Origin: Niveispirillum irakense DSM 11586
GTDB lineage: Bacteria; Pseudomonadota; Alphaproteobacteria; Azospirillales; Azospirillaceae
Direction of reading: 5' to 3'
Assembly (NCBI RefSeq): GCF_000429645.1
Contig: NZ_AUCG01000016.1
Location: 734,989-798,988, forward strand
Length of the DNA: 64,000 nt
Part shown: positions 16,692 through 25,833 of the stretch, in pieces
Position numbering within the stretch: position 1 is the first letter of the stretch
How the letters are laid out: every line of letters starts with the position of its first letter
Translations under genes and position numbers: made by a program
The notes under the pieces: model-generated
Databases searched by the model: none
Seen by the model: only the letters and a program-made list of their open reading frames with translations
Told to the model about the DNA's origin: nothing

Positions 16692-17987
16692 TTAGTACCG
16701 GTAATGATCCGGCTTGAACGGACCCTGAACCGGAACGGCGATGTAATCAGCCTGCTTCTGGGACAACTGGGTCAGCTTGGCGCCGATCTTGTCCAGGTGC
16801 AGACGGGCCACCTTCTCGTCCAGGTGCTTGGGCAGAACGTAAACCTTGTTTTCATAGTTGGTGTGGTTCTGCCACAGCTCGATCTGGGCCAGCACCTGGT
16901 TGGTGAAGCTGGCGGACATCACGAAGCTGGGATGGCCGGTGGCGCAGCCCAGATTGACCAGACGGCCCTGAGCCAGAACGATCAGACGCTTGCCGTCGGG
17001 GAACACGACCTCGTCCACCTGCGGCTTCACTTCTTCCCACTTCAGATTACGCAGGGCGTCGATCTGAATTTCGCTGTCGAAATGGCCGATATTGCAGACG
17101 ATGGCGCGGTCCTTCATGACGCGCATATGGTCCAGCGTGATCACGTCCACATTGCCGGTGGCGGTGACGAAGATGTCGCCCTGGGGGGCGGCTTCTTCCA
17201 TCGTCGTGACCTGATAGCCTTCCATGGCGGCCTGCAGGGCGTTGATCGGATCGATTTCCGTGATCAGAACGCGGGCGCCCTGGGTGCGGAGCGATGCGGC
17301 GGAACCCTTGCCCACGTCACCATAACCGGCAACAACGGCGACCTTGCCAGCCACCATCACGTCGGTGGCGCGCTTGATGCCGTCCACCAGGCTCTCACGG
17401 CAACCATACAGGTTGTCGAACTTGGACTTGGTGACGCTGTCATTGACGTTGATGGCGGGAACCTTGAGGGTGCCGGCCTTCACCATCTCGTACAGGCGAT
17501 GCACGCCGGTGGTGGTCTCTTCGGACAGGCCCTTCACCTCGGCCAGCATTTCCGGATACTTGTCGTGCATGATCTGGGTGACGTCGCCGCCATCGTCCAG
17601 GATCATGTTCGGGGTCCAGCCATCCGGGCCGCGCAGCGTCTGCTCGATGCACCACCAGAATTCTTCTTCCGTCTCGCCCTTCCAGGCGAAGACCGGGATG
17701 CCGGCAGCGGCGATAGCAGCAGCAGCCTGATCCTGGGTGGAATAGATGTTACAGGAGGACCAGCGGACGGTGGCGCCCAGGGCCGTCAGCGTCTCGATCA
17801 GCACGGCGGTCTGGATCGTCATGTGCAGGCAGCCGACGATGCGGGCACCGGCCAGCGGCTTGGAAGCACCGAACTCCGCGCGCAGAGCCATCAGGCCCGG
17901 CATTTCGGTCTCGGCGATGGTGATCTCCTTGCGGCCCCAATCGGCCAGGGAGATGTCCTTGACCTTATAGTCGGTAAAAGCGGACAT
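16692..17987 (-). CDS. ahcY: Adenosylhomocysteinase
   Basis: AhcY splits S-adenosylhomocysteine into homocysteine and adenosine, keeping methylation running. The 431-residue sequence has the family signatures [16 protein letters not shown] (about residues 52-67) and [14 protein letters not shown] (NAD-binding), and ends in the PFKPDHYRY tail, whose Lys and Tyr are conserved. The ATG follows AAGGAG. A perfect 18-bp palindrome lies 128 bases upstream. It is followed by a terminator and then divL. Confidence 0.97.
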   Translation of the reverse strand: MSAFTDYKVKDISLADWGRKEITIAETEMPGLMALRAEFGASKPLAGARIVGCLHMTIQTAVLIETLTALGATVRWSSCNIYSTQDQAAAAIAAAGIPVFAWKGETEEEFWWCIEQTLRGPDGWTPNMILDDGGDVTQIMHDKYPEMLAEVKGLSEETTTGVHRLYEMVKAGTLKVPAINVNDSVTKSKFDNLYGCRESLVDGIKRATDVMVAGKVAVVAGYGDVGKGSAASLRTQGARVLITEIDPINALQAAMEGYQVTTMEEAAPQGDIFVTATGNVDVITLDHMRVMKDRAIVCNIGHFDSEIQIDALRNLKWEEVKPQVDEVVFPDGKRLIVLAQGRLVNLGCATGHPSFVMSASFTNQVLAQIELWQNHTNYENKVYVLPKHLDEKVARLHLDKIGAKLTQLSQKQADYIAVPVQGPFKPDHYRY

Positions 17988-18114
17988 GGATGCTCCTTCA
18001 CGCGCGCTGGCGGGATCTGGTTATGAATGCTGGACAGCAGCCGGCAGGCATGGGAGGCCCCATGCAAGCCGCTACGATGGCAGAGATGTATCAGCGCTGC
18101 TGTTTGCGGACAAG

Positions 18115-18132
18115 CATAAAGATATCTTTATG
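18115..18132. promoter_or_regulatory. Perfect 18-bp palindrome upstream of ahcY (candidate SAM-cycle operator)
   Basis: CATAAAGATATCTTTATG at 18115-18132 is a perfect palindrome in the 169-base spacer between cobT and ahcY. SAM/SAH-cycle genes in proteobacteria are often controlled by ArsR-family SahR repressors that bind AT-rich palindromes. Assigning this site to a SahR-type regulator is inference; the regulator is not in the window. Confidence 0.65.
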
Positions 18133-18156
18133 TCTATATCCGTAGGGATGGGATCG

Positions 18157-20094
18157 TTACCGAGCCTGCAGCCCATAGCCCGGTTTACGGGGCGTCCCGG
18201 CGGGGCCGCTGACCACAGGTACCGGCGGCGGCACATAGGGTGCCTGCCGCTTCGGCCCTTCCTCATCAAACAATTCGGCCAGCTTTTCCATCACTGTGCC
18301 GCCCAGTTGTTCGGCATCCACAATGGTGACGGCGCGGCGGTAATAGCGCGTGACATCATGGCCGATGCCGATGGCCACCAGTTCCACGGGGCTGCGTGTC
18401 TCGATCCAGTCGATCGCCTGACGCAGATGTTTTTCCAGATAGGAGCCGTGATTGACGGACAGGGTGCTGTCATCCACCGGGGCGCCATCGCTGATCACCA
18501 TCAGGATGCGGCGCTGTTCCGGCCGCATGACCAGCCGGTTATGGGCCCAGAGCAGGGCCTCCCCGTCGATATTCTCCTTCAGGATGCCTTCGCGCAGCAT
18601 CAGGCCCAGGTTCCGGCGCACGCGCCGCCAGGGGGCATCGGCTGCTTTGTAGATGATATGACGCAGGTCGTTCAGCCGGCCCGGATTGGCCGGCTTGCCA
18701 TCGGCGATCCAGCGTTCACGGGATTGGCCCCCCTTCCAGGCGCGGGTGGTGAAGCCCAGGATTTCCACTTTCACGCCGCAGCGTTCCAGCGTGCGGGACA
18801 GAATATCCGCGCTCATGGCAGCGATGGAGATGGGGCGCCCGCGCATGGAGCCGGAATTGTCGATCAGCAGCGTCACCACCGTGTCGCGGAAATCCGTCTC
18901 ATTCTCCCGCTTGAAGGAAAGCGGGGTCATGGGATTGATGACGACGCGGGCCAGACGCGCCGCATCCAGCATCCCTTCTTCCAGATCAAACTCCCAGGAC
19001 CGGGTCTGCTTGGCCAGAAGCCGGCGCTGCAGGCGGTTGGCCAGCTTGGAGATCATGCCCTGCAGGTGCTGCAACTGCTGATCCAGCATCAGGCGCAGGC
19101 GGGCCAGTTCGTCCGCATCGCACAGGTCGGCGGCATCCACCACCTCGTCGAACGCGGTCGTATAGGCGCGGTAGGCGGCGGGGTCCGGCTCGTTCCGGCG
19201 ATCATGGTGGGGTTGGGTGCTGGGGCTGCCCGGCTCTTCTGAGCCTTCGCCTTCCGCCATCTCCCCTTCGCCCTGCTCGCCTTCATCGGCGCTGGCCGCT
19301 TCTTCCTCGCGAACCTGACGGCGCTGCTGCTCCGTCATCTGCTGGCTGTCATCCTCGCCAGATTGCTGCTGCCCGCCCTGGTTCTCGCTGTCATCCTCCC
19401 CGCCATCCTGCGGGGCCTCGTCCGATGCCTTGTCTTCCGCCCCTTCATCCTCGTCCGTCGGGTCGGCACCGACATCCATATCCATGTCGGAGAGAAGCCG
19501 GCGCACGGCTTTGGCATAGGCATCCTGATCATGGATCAGGCCTGCCAGATCGCTCAGGGCGGTGCCCAGCTTCTGTTCCACCGTGTCGCGCCACAGATGC
19601 ACGGCACCGGCAGCGGATGCCGGCGGGGTGGCGCCGGTCATGGCCTCGCGCGCCAGCAGGCGCAGCGCGTCGGCCAGGGGCACCTGTTCCCGGTCCTGGA
19701 TACGGTCAAACCCGGCCTTGCGGTATTTTTCTTCCAGCGAGGCTTCCAGATTGCCGGCGACGCCGCGCATCTCCAGCGCGCCGATGGCCTCTACCCGCGC
19801 CTGTTCCAACGCTTCATAGGACTGGCGGGCCTGATCGCTCTGCGGCAGGCGATGGGCGTGGATGGCGGCATCATGGTGGCGCAGGCGCAACGCGGCGGCA
19901 TCGGCGGCACCCCGCACGGTGGCCACCTCCCGGCTGTTCAGGTCACGCGGTGGCAGGGGCACCCGCACGCGGGCACCACTGACGCCTGCTGGTTCGGCAG
20001 AGAAACCAACCGTCAGGTCCCGCCGGTCGGCCATCGCCCGCACGGTGGCGGCGGTGGCGCGCTTGAAACTCTCAAGGGGGGATTCCTGGGCCAT
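18157..20094 (-). CDS. cobT: Cobaltochelatase subunit CobT
   Basis: CobT is the VWA-containing partner of the AAA+ subunit CobS; with CobN they insert cobalt into hydrogenobyrinate a,c-diamide in aerobic cobalamin synthesis. The 645-residue protein has an N-terminal CobT domain, a very acidic linker (about residues 205-300, rich in D, E, Q and G) and a C-terminal VWA domain with the MIDAS motif DNSGSMRG. The tail is proline-rich. CobN is not in the window. A small secreted-protein gene is inserted between it and cobS, which is unusual. Confidence 0.95.
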   Translation of the reverse strand: MAQESPLESFKRATAATVRAMADRRDLTVGFSAEPAGVSGARVRVPLPPRDLNSREVATVRGAADAAALRLRHHDAAIHAHRLPQSDQARQSYEALEQARVEAIGALEMRGVAGNLEASLEEKYRKAGFDRIQDREQVPLADALRLLAREAMTGATPPASAAGAVHLWRDTVEQKLGTALSDLAGLIHDQDAYAKAVRRLLSDMDMDVGADPTDEDEGAEDKASDEAPQDGGEDDSENQGGQQQSGEDDSQQMTEQQRRQVREEEAASADEGEQGEGEMAEGEGSEEPGSPSTQPHHDRRNEPDPAAYRAYTTAFDEVVDAADLCDADELARLRLMLDQQLQHLQGMISKLANRLQRRLLAKQTRSWEFDLEEGMLDAARLARVVINPMTPLSFKRENETDFRDTVVTLLIDNSGSMRGRPISIAAMSADILSRTLERCGVKVEILGFTTRAWKGGQSRERWIADGKPANPGRLNDLRHIIYKAADAPWRRVRRNLGLMLREGILKENIDGEALLWAHNRLVMRPEQRRILMVISDGAPVDDSTLSVNHGSYLEKHLRQAIDWIETRSPVELVAIGIGHDVTRYYRRAVTIVDAEQLGGTVMEKLAELFDEEGPKRQAPYVPPPVPVVSGPAGTPRKPGYGLQAR

Positions 20095-20128
20095 GATCCT
20101 GATCTCGATATGATGCCCACCCCTTGAT

Positions 20129-20160
20129 CCCCAACCGCACCGTCAGGCGGGCGGTTGGGG
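20129..20160 (-). terminator. Hairpin between the small secreted protein gene and cobT
   Basis: CCCCAACCGC (20129-20138) pairs perfectly with GCGGTTGGGG (20151-20160) with a 12-base loop, 10 bases after the stop of the small upstream gene on the minus strand. There is no T run, so it may attenuate transcription or stabilise mRNA rather than terminate fully. Confidence 0.5.
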
Positions 20161-20170
20161 GAGGGAGGGA

Positions 20171-20485
20171 TTATTGCAGTTCCATCTGCATTTTGCCGCC
20201 CGATGTCGGATCGCGCAGCATCTCGTTGGCGTTTTCCCGCTGGCTGCGGGTGAATTCGTCCCATTCAGCCTTGGTCTTGCAGACCTTTTTCGATGACAGA
20301 CGGGTACCGGTCACCTTTTGGGACTTGCAGATCTGCTTGTTGGCGTCCGGGTCGGTGGTTTCCGTTACGATGGCAGGTGCCGAAGGTGATGCCCCCGTAT
20401 TTTCCGAGGTCTGGGTCTGTGCCCCAGCCCCCGTCGCCCCAACCATGAACGCCACAACCGCCAAGGATGAAACCATCTTCTTCAT
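20171..20485 (-). CDS. Small secreted protein of unknown function
   Basis: A 104-residue protein with a clear signal peptide (MKKMVSSLAVVAFMVGATG, cleavage expected after AGA near residue 22), a Thr/Ser/Pro-rich linker, and a short conserved-looking core CKSQKVTGTRLSSKKVCKT with two Cys that could form a disulfide in the periplasm. I recall similar short alphaproteobacterial proteins but know no function. It lies between cobS and cobT, separated from cobS by 77 bases and from cobT by a hairpin. No evidence ties it to cobalamin. Confidence 0.75.
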   Translation of the reverse strand: MKKMVSSLAVVAFMVGATGAGAQTQTSENTGASPSAPAIVTETTDPDANKQICKSQKVTGTRLSSKKVCKTKAEWDEFTRSQRENANEMLRDPTSGGKMQMELQ

Positions 20486-20562
20486 TTACAACCCCCATTA
20501 CGTTAGCCCCGTGGGGCGGATCGTAATGGAAAGATTGCAAGGCTGCAATTGCAGCTCCGTTT

Positions 20563-21555
20563 TCAAACCAGCGAGCCTGTGAAGGTTCCCGTCGCCAGTT
20601 CCTGGCCAAAACAGCGCTGGTAATATTCGGCCACCGTCGCGCGCTCCACCTCGTCGCATTTGTTGAGGAAGGTGACGCGGAAGGCGAAGCCGACATCGCC
20701 GCCGAAGATGGCGGCATTCTGCGCCCAGGTGATGACTGTACGCGGGCTCATGACGGTGGAGATGTCACCAGCGATGAAACCGGAGCGGGTGAGATCGGCC
20801 AGGCGCACCATGGCGGCCACCGTGGTGCGCTTTTCCGGCGTGTCGTAATCCGGCACCTTGGCCAGCACGATTGCCGTTTCCTGCGCGTGCGGCAGATAAT
20901 TCAGCGTCGTGACGATGTTCCAGCGGTCCATCTGGCCCTGGTTGATCTGCTGAGTGCCGTGATAGAGGCCGGTCGTGTCGCCCAGGCCCACCGTATTGGC
21001 GGTGGCAAACAGGCGGAAGGCCGGGTGCGGGCGGATCACCTTGTTCTGGTCCAGCAGGGTCAGCTTGCCTTCCACTTCCAGCACGCGCTGGATGACGAAC
21101 ATCACGTCCGGGCGACCGGCATCATATTCGTCAAACACCACGGCACAGGCGTGCTGCAGGGCCCAGGGCAGGATGCCTTCCCGATATTCCGTCACCTGCT
21201 TGCCGTCGCGCAGCACGATGGCATCCTTGCCGATCAGGTCGATACGGCTGATATGGCTGTCCAGATTGACGCGGATGCAGGGCCAGTTCAGCCGGGCGGC
21301 CACCTGCTCGATATGGGTGGATTTGCCCGTGCCGTGATAGCCCTGGACCATGACGCGGCGGTTATAGGCAAAGCCCGCCAGGATGGCCATGGTCGTCTCA
21401 CGGTCGAACCGGTAGGCCTCGTCCCGTTCCGGGACATGTTCGCTGGGCGTGGAGAAGGCCGGCACCACCATGTCGCTGTCGATGCCAAAGACTTCGCGCA
21501 CCGATACGGTGATATCGGGCAGCTCGTGATGGGTTGCCTGGGTGGTGGATGCCAT
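20563..21555 (-). CDS. cobS: Cobaltochelatase subunit CobS
   Basis: CobS is the AAA+ ATPase of the CobNST chelatase. The sequence has Walker [10 protein letters not shown], Walker [11 protein letters not shown] and the sensor region [13 protein letters not shown], close to MoxR-type ATPases. I choose the ATG at 21555, giving 330 residues as in relatives (homology begins at [15 protein letters not shown]); in-frame ATGs at 21567 and 21612 are possible. It lies 77 bases upstream of the small secreted-protein gene, which precedes cobT, and directly follows a J-domain gene, an order seen in other alphaproteobacteria. Confidence 0.95.
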   Translation of the reverse strand: MASTTQATHHELPDITVSVREVFGIDSDMVVPAFSTPSEHVPERDEAYRFDRETTMAILAGFAYNRRVMVQGYHGTGKSTHIEQVAARLNWPCIRVNLDSHISRIDLIGKDAIVLRDGKQVTEYREGILPWALQHACAVVFDEYDAGRPDVMFVIQRVLEVEGKLTLLDQNKVIRPHPAFRLFATANTVGLGDTTGLYHGTQQINQGQMDRWNIVTTLNYLPHAQETAIVLAKVPDYDTPEKRTTVAAMVRLADLTRSGFIAGDISTVMSPRTVITWAQNAAIFGGDVGFAFRVTFLNKCDEVERATVAEYYQRCFGQELATGTFTGSLV

Positions 21556-21633
21556 GTCGGGTGCCATTTCTTCCGGTTCTGCTCTGTCGTCTCTGGCGCG
21601 GTTGCGGATCATGCCCGGATCGGGCCATCCGGG

Positions 21634-22224
21634 TCAAACGCCGCCGCCGAATGCGGCCTTCAATGTGTTGTAGGCCTGATTGATCGTTTTCAACTTTTCT
21701 TCCGCCTCCTTGCTGCCGCCATTGGCATCGGGATGGTGCGTCTTGGCCAAGGTGCGGTAACGGATTTTGATGGTGGCAAAATCCGCATCAAAGGGCAGGT
21801 CCAGCACGGTCAGCGCCTCTTCTTCCGGGGTACGGGGGCGCTGGGCGCGGGTTTGGGACTTCTCCGCCCCCTCTTCGCCGGTCCAGTCCGCGCCAAAGGC
21901 GAAGCCGCCATTGAACACCTTGTCGCGGACGCGGCGTTCGCGCGTGCGCCAATCCCCCATCGGCCAGGTCGGGCGCTGCCAGGTTGCATCCTGGCGCAGA
22001 TGGCGTTCGATCTGAGCCTCGGTCATGCCGGCGTAGAAATCCCAGGACTTGTTATATTCCCGGACGTGATCCAGGCAGAACCACCAATATTCATTCAATT
22101 TGTCGCGCCCCTTGGGCGCGCGATATTCGCCATGACCCGTGCAGCCGGGATACCCGCACGCGCGCGTCTCTGCGCGGGGCTTTTCCCGGAAATCGAAAGA
22201 GAGGTTGGGCCGGTTCTTCTGCAT
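21634..22224 (-). CDS. J-domain (DnaJ-like) protein
   Basis: About 196 residues. The N-terminal half has Cys pairs (CGYPGCTGHG, then WWFCLDHV) that may bind a metal, and the C-terminal 60 residues form a J domain with THHPDANGG (HPD motif that stimulates Hsp70 ATPase). It is the gene that commonly precedes cobS in alphaproteobacteria, so it may assist chelatase assembly, though this is untested. I start at the ATG at 22224 (MQKNRPNLSF); an extension to 22263 is possible. The 181 bases upstream contain the terminator of the next gene and nothing else recognisable. Confidence 0.85.
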   Translation of the reverse strand: MQKNRPNLSFDFREKPRAETRACGYPGCTGHGEYRAPKGRDKLNEYWWFCLDHVREYNKSWDFYAGMTEAQIERHLRQDATWQRPTWPMGDWRTRERRVRDKVFNGGFAFGADWTGEEGAEKSQTRAQRPRTPEEEALTVLDLPFDADFATIKIRYRTLAKTHHPDANGGSKEAEEKLKTINQAYNTLKAAFGGGV

Positions 22225-22344
22225 GGCAGGGGGGAGTATGGGTGCCCGGCCCCGGCATGACAAGAACGCCGATGCGGGCCGGATCAGGCGGCGGCCCTGC
22301 CGGATATGCAGGGATCGGGGGCTTGATCCCTAGCCCGTTCGATG

Positions 22345-22378
22345 AAAAAGGGCGCCGGCCATTGCCCGGCCGGCGCCC
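22345..22378 (-). terminator. Rho-independent terminator of the sugar MFS gene
   Basis: On the minus strand GGGCGCCGGCC pairs with GGCCGGCGCCC (22368-22378 with 22350-22360) and is followed by five T (22349-22345). It lies 28 bases after the transporter stop. Confidence 0.88.
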
Positions 22379-22405
22379 TGAACCTTCATGTGCCTGACCT
22401 GAAGA

Positions 22406-23731
22406 TCAGCGCTTGTCGGTCACGGCCTCCGGGCCGGTCTTGGCGCCCCACAGGGCGTAGAACAGGATGTAAAGCTCACAGGCCGCCGTCAGCAGGAAGG
22501 AGGTCTGCAGGCCATAGATATCGGCCAGCCAGCCATGCACCACCACCAGCGAGCCGCCGGCGATGGCCATGATCAGCAGGCCCGACCCTTCCTCGGTCAA
22601 GGGGCCCAGGCCCTTGATGCCCAGGGTGAAGATGGTCGGGAACATGATGGAATGGAACAGCCCGACCAGGATCAGCGCCCACATGGCCGTCTGCCCTTCG
22701 GCAAAGACGGTGACGATCATGACGATGAAGGCACCGATGGAGAAGGCGGCCAGCACCGTTTCTGCCCGGATCGACTGCATCAGGAAGCTGCCCAGGAAAC
22801 GACCAACCATCATCCCGCCCCACAGCAGGAACAGATAGTTGGATGCCTGCTGGTGGGTCAGGTTGCCGATATCGGGCTGGGAGACGAAATTGATGAACAG
22901 GTTCGCCACCCCGATCTCAGCGATCAGGTAGATGAAGATGGCCGGGATGCCGAACACCAGATTGCGGTGCTTCCACAGCGACATGCCGGCGCGTTCCTGC
23001 GCGGCGGCGCGGCGGGTGGCGCCGCCCATGGCCGGCAGCGGATAGCGGGCAATGACGATGGCCAGCAGGATCAGCACAGCGGCCACGATCAGATAGGGCA
23101 ACTGCACCGACTGGGCATCGGCCAGACGCTCGGCTTCGGTCAACACCACGCCGGCTTCCGCCGTGCCGCCGGTGGAGCGGCCCAGGATCAGATAGCCGCC
23201 GAACAGGGGCGCCAGGGTCGTGCCGGCGGAATTGAAGGCCTGAACCAGATTAAGGCGGGAAGAGGCGCTTTCCGGCGGACCGATCACGGCGACATAGGGG
23301 TTGGCGGCCACCTGCAATAAGGTGATGCCCGAGGCGATGATGAACAGCGCCACCAGCGTCACCGTATAAGAGGGCAGGCGGGCAGCCGGGATCATGCCAA
23401 GGGCGCCAACGGCCATGATGATCAGGCCAATCACCATCGCCCGCTGATAGCCCACCCGTTCAATCAGCTTGGCCGACGGGATGGAGGCGAAGAAATAGGC
23501 GATGAACCAGACGGATTCGATCAGCGTTGTTTCCGTATAGTTCAGATCAAACACGCTGCGCAGATGCGGCAGCAGCGTGTTGTTGATGACGGTGATGAAG
23601 CCCCACATGAAAAAGAGGCTGGCCAGCAGCGTGAGGGCGGAGCGATAGGAGCCGCCAGCACCGCCTTGCGGCTGTGATGCGGGGGCGGGCGCGTTGACGG
23701 GGCCTGGCACGGTCGCGTTCCTTCCGAACAT
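22406..23731 (-). CDS. Sugar MFS transporter, fucose/glucose-galactose permease (FHS) type
   Basis: A 441-residue inner-membrane permease with about 12 membrane segments. Family markers are FFMWGFITVINNTLLPHL in the first segment, TLIESVWFIAYF, and VAANPYVAVIGP, as in FucP and GluP of the fucose:H+ symporter family. It should bring in a hexose with protons. No sugar catabolic genes are adjacent, so the substrate is open. The N-terminal 28 residues are Pro/Ala/Gly-rich and cytoplasmic. A T-tailed terminator follows. Confidence 0.88.
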   Translation of the reverse strand: MFGRNATVPGPVNAPAPASQPQGGAGGSYRSALTLLASLFFMWGFITVINNTLLPHLRSVFDLNYTETTLIESVWFIAYFFASIPSAKLIERVGYQRAMVIGLIIMAVGALGMIPAARLPSYTVTLVALFIIASGITLLQVAANPYVAVIGPPESASSRLNLVQAFNSAGTTLAPLFGGYLILGRSTGGTAEAGVVLTEAERLADAQSVQLPYLIVAAVLILLAIVIARYPLPAMGGATRRAAAQERAGMSLWKHRNLVFGIPAIFIYLIAEIGVANLFINFVSQPDIGNLTHQQASNYLFLLWGGMMVGRFLGSFLMQSIRAETVLAAFSIGAFIVMIVTVFAEGQTAMWALILVGLFHSIMFPTIFTLGIKGLGPLTEEGSGLLIMAIAGGSLVVVHGWLADIYGLQTSFLLTAACELYILFYALWGAKTGPEAVTDKR

Positions 23732-23827
23732 TTCTTCCCTGATGCCGCTTCCTCAGCCGGTGCGGCGGGGGCTTTTTATAATACTTATTCGGTCACTTAC
23801 ATGATTAAATATCGCGGGCAGGCGGTT

Positions 23828-24775
23828 TCAGCGCCGATCGGCCAGGGCCACGGCCAGCAGGCCCGTGGCAATCAGGCCAAGCCCGATGACATTGGTGGGG
23901 GTCAGCGGTTCCCGCAGCCACAGCGCTGCCGATACCAGCCCCACGACGGGCACCCCCAATATTGCCAGCGACATGGTGATGGCGGGCAAAGCGCGGTTCA
24001 CGGTTACCACGGCCCAGAAGCAGAAGGCTGTCGCCAGGGGGCCGTTATAAATCAGGAGGGTGACAAGCTGGCCCGACCATTGGATTTGCCCCTGATCTTC
24101 CGTCAGGGCGGCATAAAGCCCGGTCAGCAATGCCGCCATCCCCATCTGCCAGGGGGCCAGCGACAGGGGGGTGCCCGCCCAGCGATGGCCCCGCACCTGC
24201 ACGATATTGACGGCCCAGAGGGCGGCACCGGCCATCAGCATGCCATTGCCCCAGCGCACCGATGGATCGGACCAGTCAAACCCGGCCGGGTTGAACAGCA
24301 CGCCAACCCCGGCCAATCCCAGCAGCAGCCCCGCGATCTTCAGCCCCGACAATTTCTCTTTCAGGAAGATCAGGGCCAGGGGCACCACCCAGAGCGGTGT
24401 CGTATAGGCCAGGATGCCGGCGCGGCCAGCGGGGACATGCTGCAAGGCCAGCGTCACCAGGGTCATGAAACCGGTCATTTGCAACAGGCCGATGGACAGG
24501 ATCACCGGCAGGTCATGCCGGTCAGGCACGCGCAACTGGCCGGCCAGGGCAGCGGCCACCACCAGGGTCACGGCGCCCAGGCCCAGGCGTGAGGCGACGA
24601 AGGTCATGGGCGGCATCTGCCCGACCACCATTTTCATCACCGGCCAGTTCACGCCCCAGAGCAGAATGACCAGACCCAGCAGCATTGCGGCCAGGGCCGG
24701 ATTCACCGGTCGGGAGACAGGGGCACGCCCCGCCGTGGCGGGCTGATCCGACCCGAGGGGCCTTTCATCCGGCAT
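23828..24775 (-). CDS. EamA-type (DMT superfamily) transporter
   Basis: A 315-residue protein with ten membrane segments in two EamA repeats, the first starting near residue 30 with LGLVILLWGVNWPVMKM and the second near residue 170 with NGMLMAGAALWAVNIV. Members export amino acids, metabolites or other small molecules; substrate cannot be told. The first 25 residues are hydrophilic and the ATG at 24775 may be later in reality. Single gene, diverging from bolA. Confidence 0.86.
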   Translation of the reverse strand: MPDERPLGSDQPATAGRAPVSRPVNPALAAMLLGLVILLWGVNWPVMKMVVGQMPPMTFVASRLGLGAVTLVVAAALAGQLRVPDRHDLPVILSIGLLQMTGFMTLVTLALQHVPAGRAGILAYTTPLWVVPLALIFLKEKLSGLKIAGLLLGLAGVGVLFNPAGFDWSDPSVRWGNGMLMAGAALWAVNIVQVRGHRWAGTPLSLAPWQMGMAALLTGLYAALTEDQGQIQWSGQLVTLLIYNGPLATAFCFWAVVTVNRALPAITMSLAILGVPVVGLVSAALWLREPLTPTNVIGLGLIATGLLAVALADRR

Positions 24776-24845
24776 GCTGTTCCTCTACCTCTTCTCACCA
24801 GACGGTGGGCGGTGCGCCCGCCTGCCAGCGTGAAGGACAACGGTA

Positions 24846-25142
24846 ATGACGGTCTATGCGACCCGTATCGAAAGCAAACTGACTCAGGCTCTAGCCCCGC
24901 AGGCGCTTAGCATCAAGGATGTCTCTCACCAGCATGCCGGCCATGCAGGGGCGGACCATCCCGGCGGGGAGACCCATTTTGATGTCACCATCGTATCGGA
25001 CCGGTTCCAGGGTCTGGGCCGGGTAGCACGTCAACGTCTGGTCTATGACGCGCTTGCCGCTGAACTGGCCGAGCGTGTCCATGCCCTGTCCGTCCGGGCC
25101 CAGACCCCGGCGGAAGCAGCCGCCCCGGCCACGCATCCCTGA
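24846..25142 (+). CDS. bolA: BolA-family protein
   Basis: The 98-residue protein has the BolA pattern RIESKLTQALAP, then HAGHAGADHPGGETHFDVTI, then RFQGLGRVARQRLVYDAL. BolA proteins work with monothiol glutaredoxins in Fe-S sensing and affect envelope and biofilm genes. In many alphaproteobacteria bolA lies beside the J-domain/cobS cluster; here two transporter genes separate them. Size and motif are normal. Confidence 0.93.
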   Translation: MTVYATRIESKLTQALAPQALSIKDVSHQHAGHAGADHPGGETHFDVTIVSDRFQGLGRVARQRLVYDALAAELAERVHALSVRAQTPAEAAAPATHP

Positions 25143-25246
25143 TATTTGCGCTGCGAGTGCGAAGGATATCTTGCACTGCAACAAAACAGGCTTACCCTGC
25201 GGATAAGGATGGCTGACGGTCATCCATCACAGATAAGGGGGCGGCC

Positions 25247-25792
25247 ATGGCACAGCGGAAGACCAACCCGGCACTTTCCCGCCCGGGACTTTCCCGCAAT
25301 GTCGAGGTGGCGGCCGAAATGGCGGCCACCGCCATCGTCCTGGGGGAAACCCTGTGGGCGGCGCAGCAGACCATTGCCCTGCGACTGGCCCGGCTGGCCG
25401 GCACAACCTTCGACCCTGCAGTGCTGCGCGACCCGGAATTTGTCCGCATGGTATCGGAGAAGGTGACGGCGGCGACCCAGGCCGGGCTGGCTGTGGCTGG
25501 CGGTACGCGTGCCATCGGCGATGCCTGGCTGGAATGGGCCAGCCATCAGATGGTGGCAGCGGAACAGTTTCTCCTGGCCCTGTGGGGGATACCGGACCCG
25601 CTGCGGGTGGGGCGTGCCACCGGCGATCTGGCGGAAACCAGCCTCAATATTGCGGAAATTGCCTGTGCCCAGATGGTGCTGGAGGCAACACGCCTAGCCG
25701 GTCTGGGGCTGGCCCCCTATCACAAGGCGACAAACGCCAATGCCCGGCGCCTGCTGCGGCAGATACCCGGCCATTTCAGCAAATCCGCGTGA
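25247..25792 (+). CDS. Phasin-like protein of unknown role
   Basis: The 181-residue protein is almost wholly helical and rich in Ala, with amphipathic stretches such as NVEVAAEMAATAIVLGETLW and RMVSEKVTAATQAGLAVAGG, ending in ATNANARRLLR. This resembles the phasin-like family tied to polyhydroxyalkanoate granules, but no pha genes are nearby and the match is by eye. It stands just before glnD, 41 bases away, in the same direction. Alternative: another coiled helical protein of the same composition. Confidence 0.55.
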   Translation: MAQRKTNPALSRPGLSRNVEVAAEMAATAIVLGETLWAAQQTIALRLARLAGTTFDPAVLRDPEFVRMVSEKVTAATQAGLAVAGGTRAIGDAWLEWASHQMVAAEQFLLALWGIPDPLRVGRATGDLAETSLNIAEIACAQMVLEATRLAGLGLAPYHKATNANARRLLRQIPGHFSKSA

Positions 25793-25833
25793 GGCATAGC
25801 GGTTATTCGGGATAGAAGCAGAGGAAAGACAGG

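Noticed and set aside
16584..18026. A 480-codon plus-strand frame opposite ahcY
   Set aside because: ahcY is certain on the minus strand; the antisense frame has no domain and arises from third-position GC bias.
17988..18156. A SAM- or SAH-riboswitch ahead of ahcY
   Set aside because: I could not find the conserved core of the SAM-II or SAH elements in this spacer; the palindrome looks like a protein-binding site instead.
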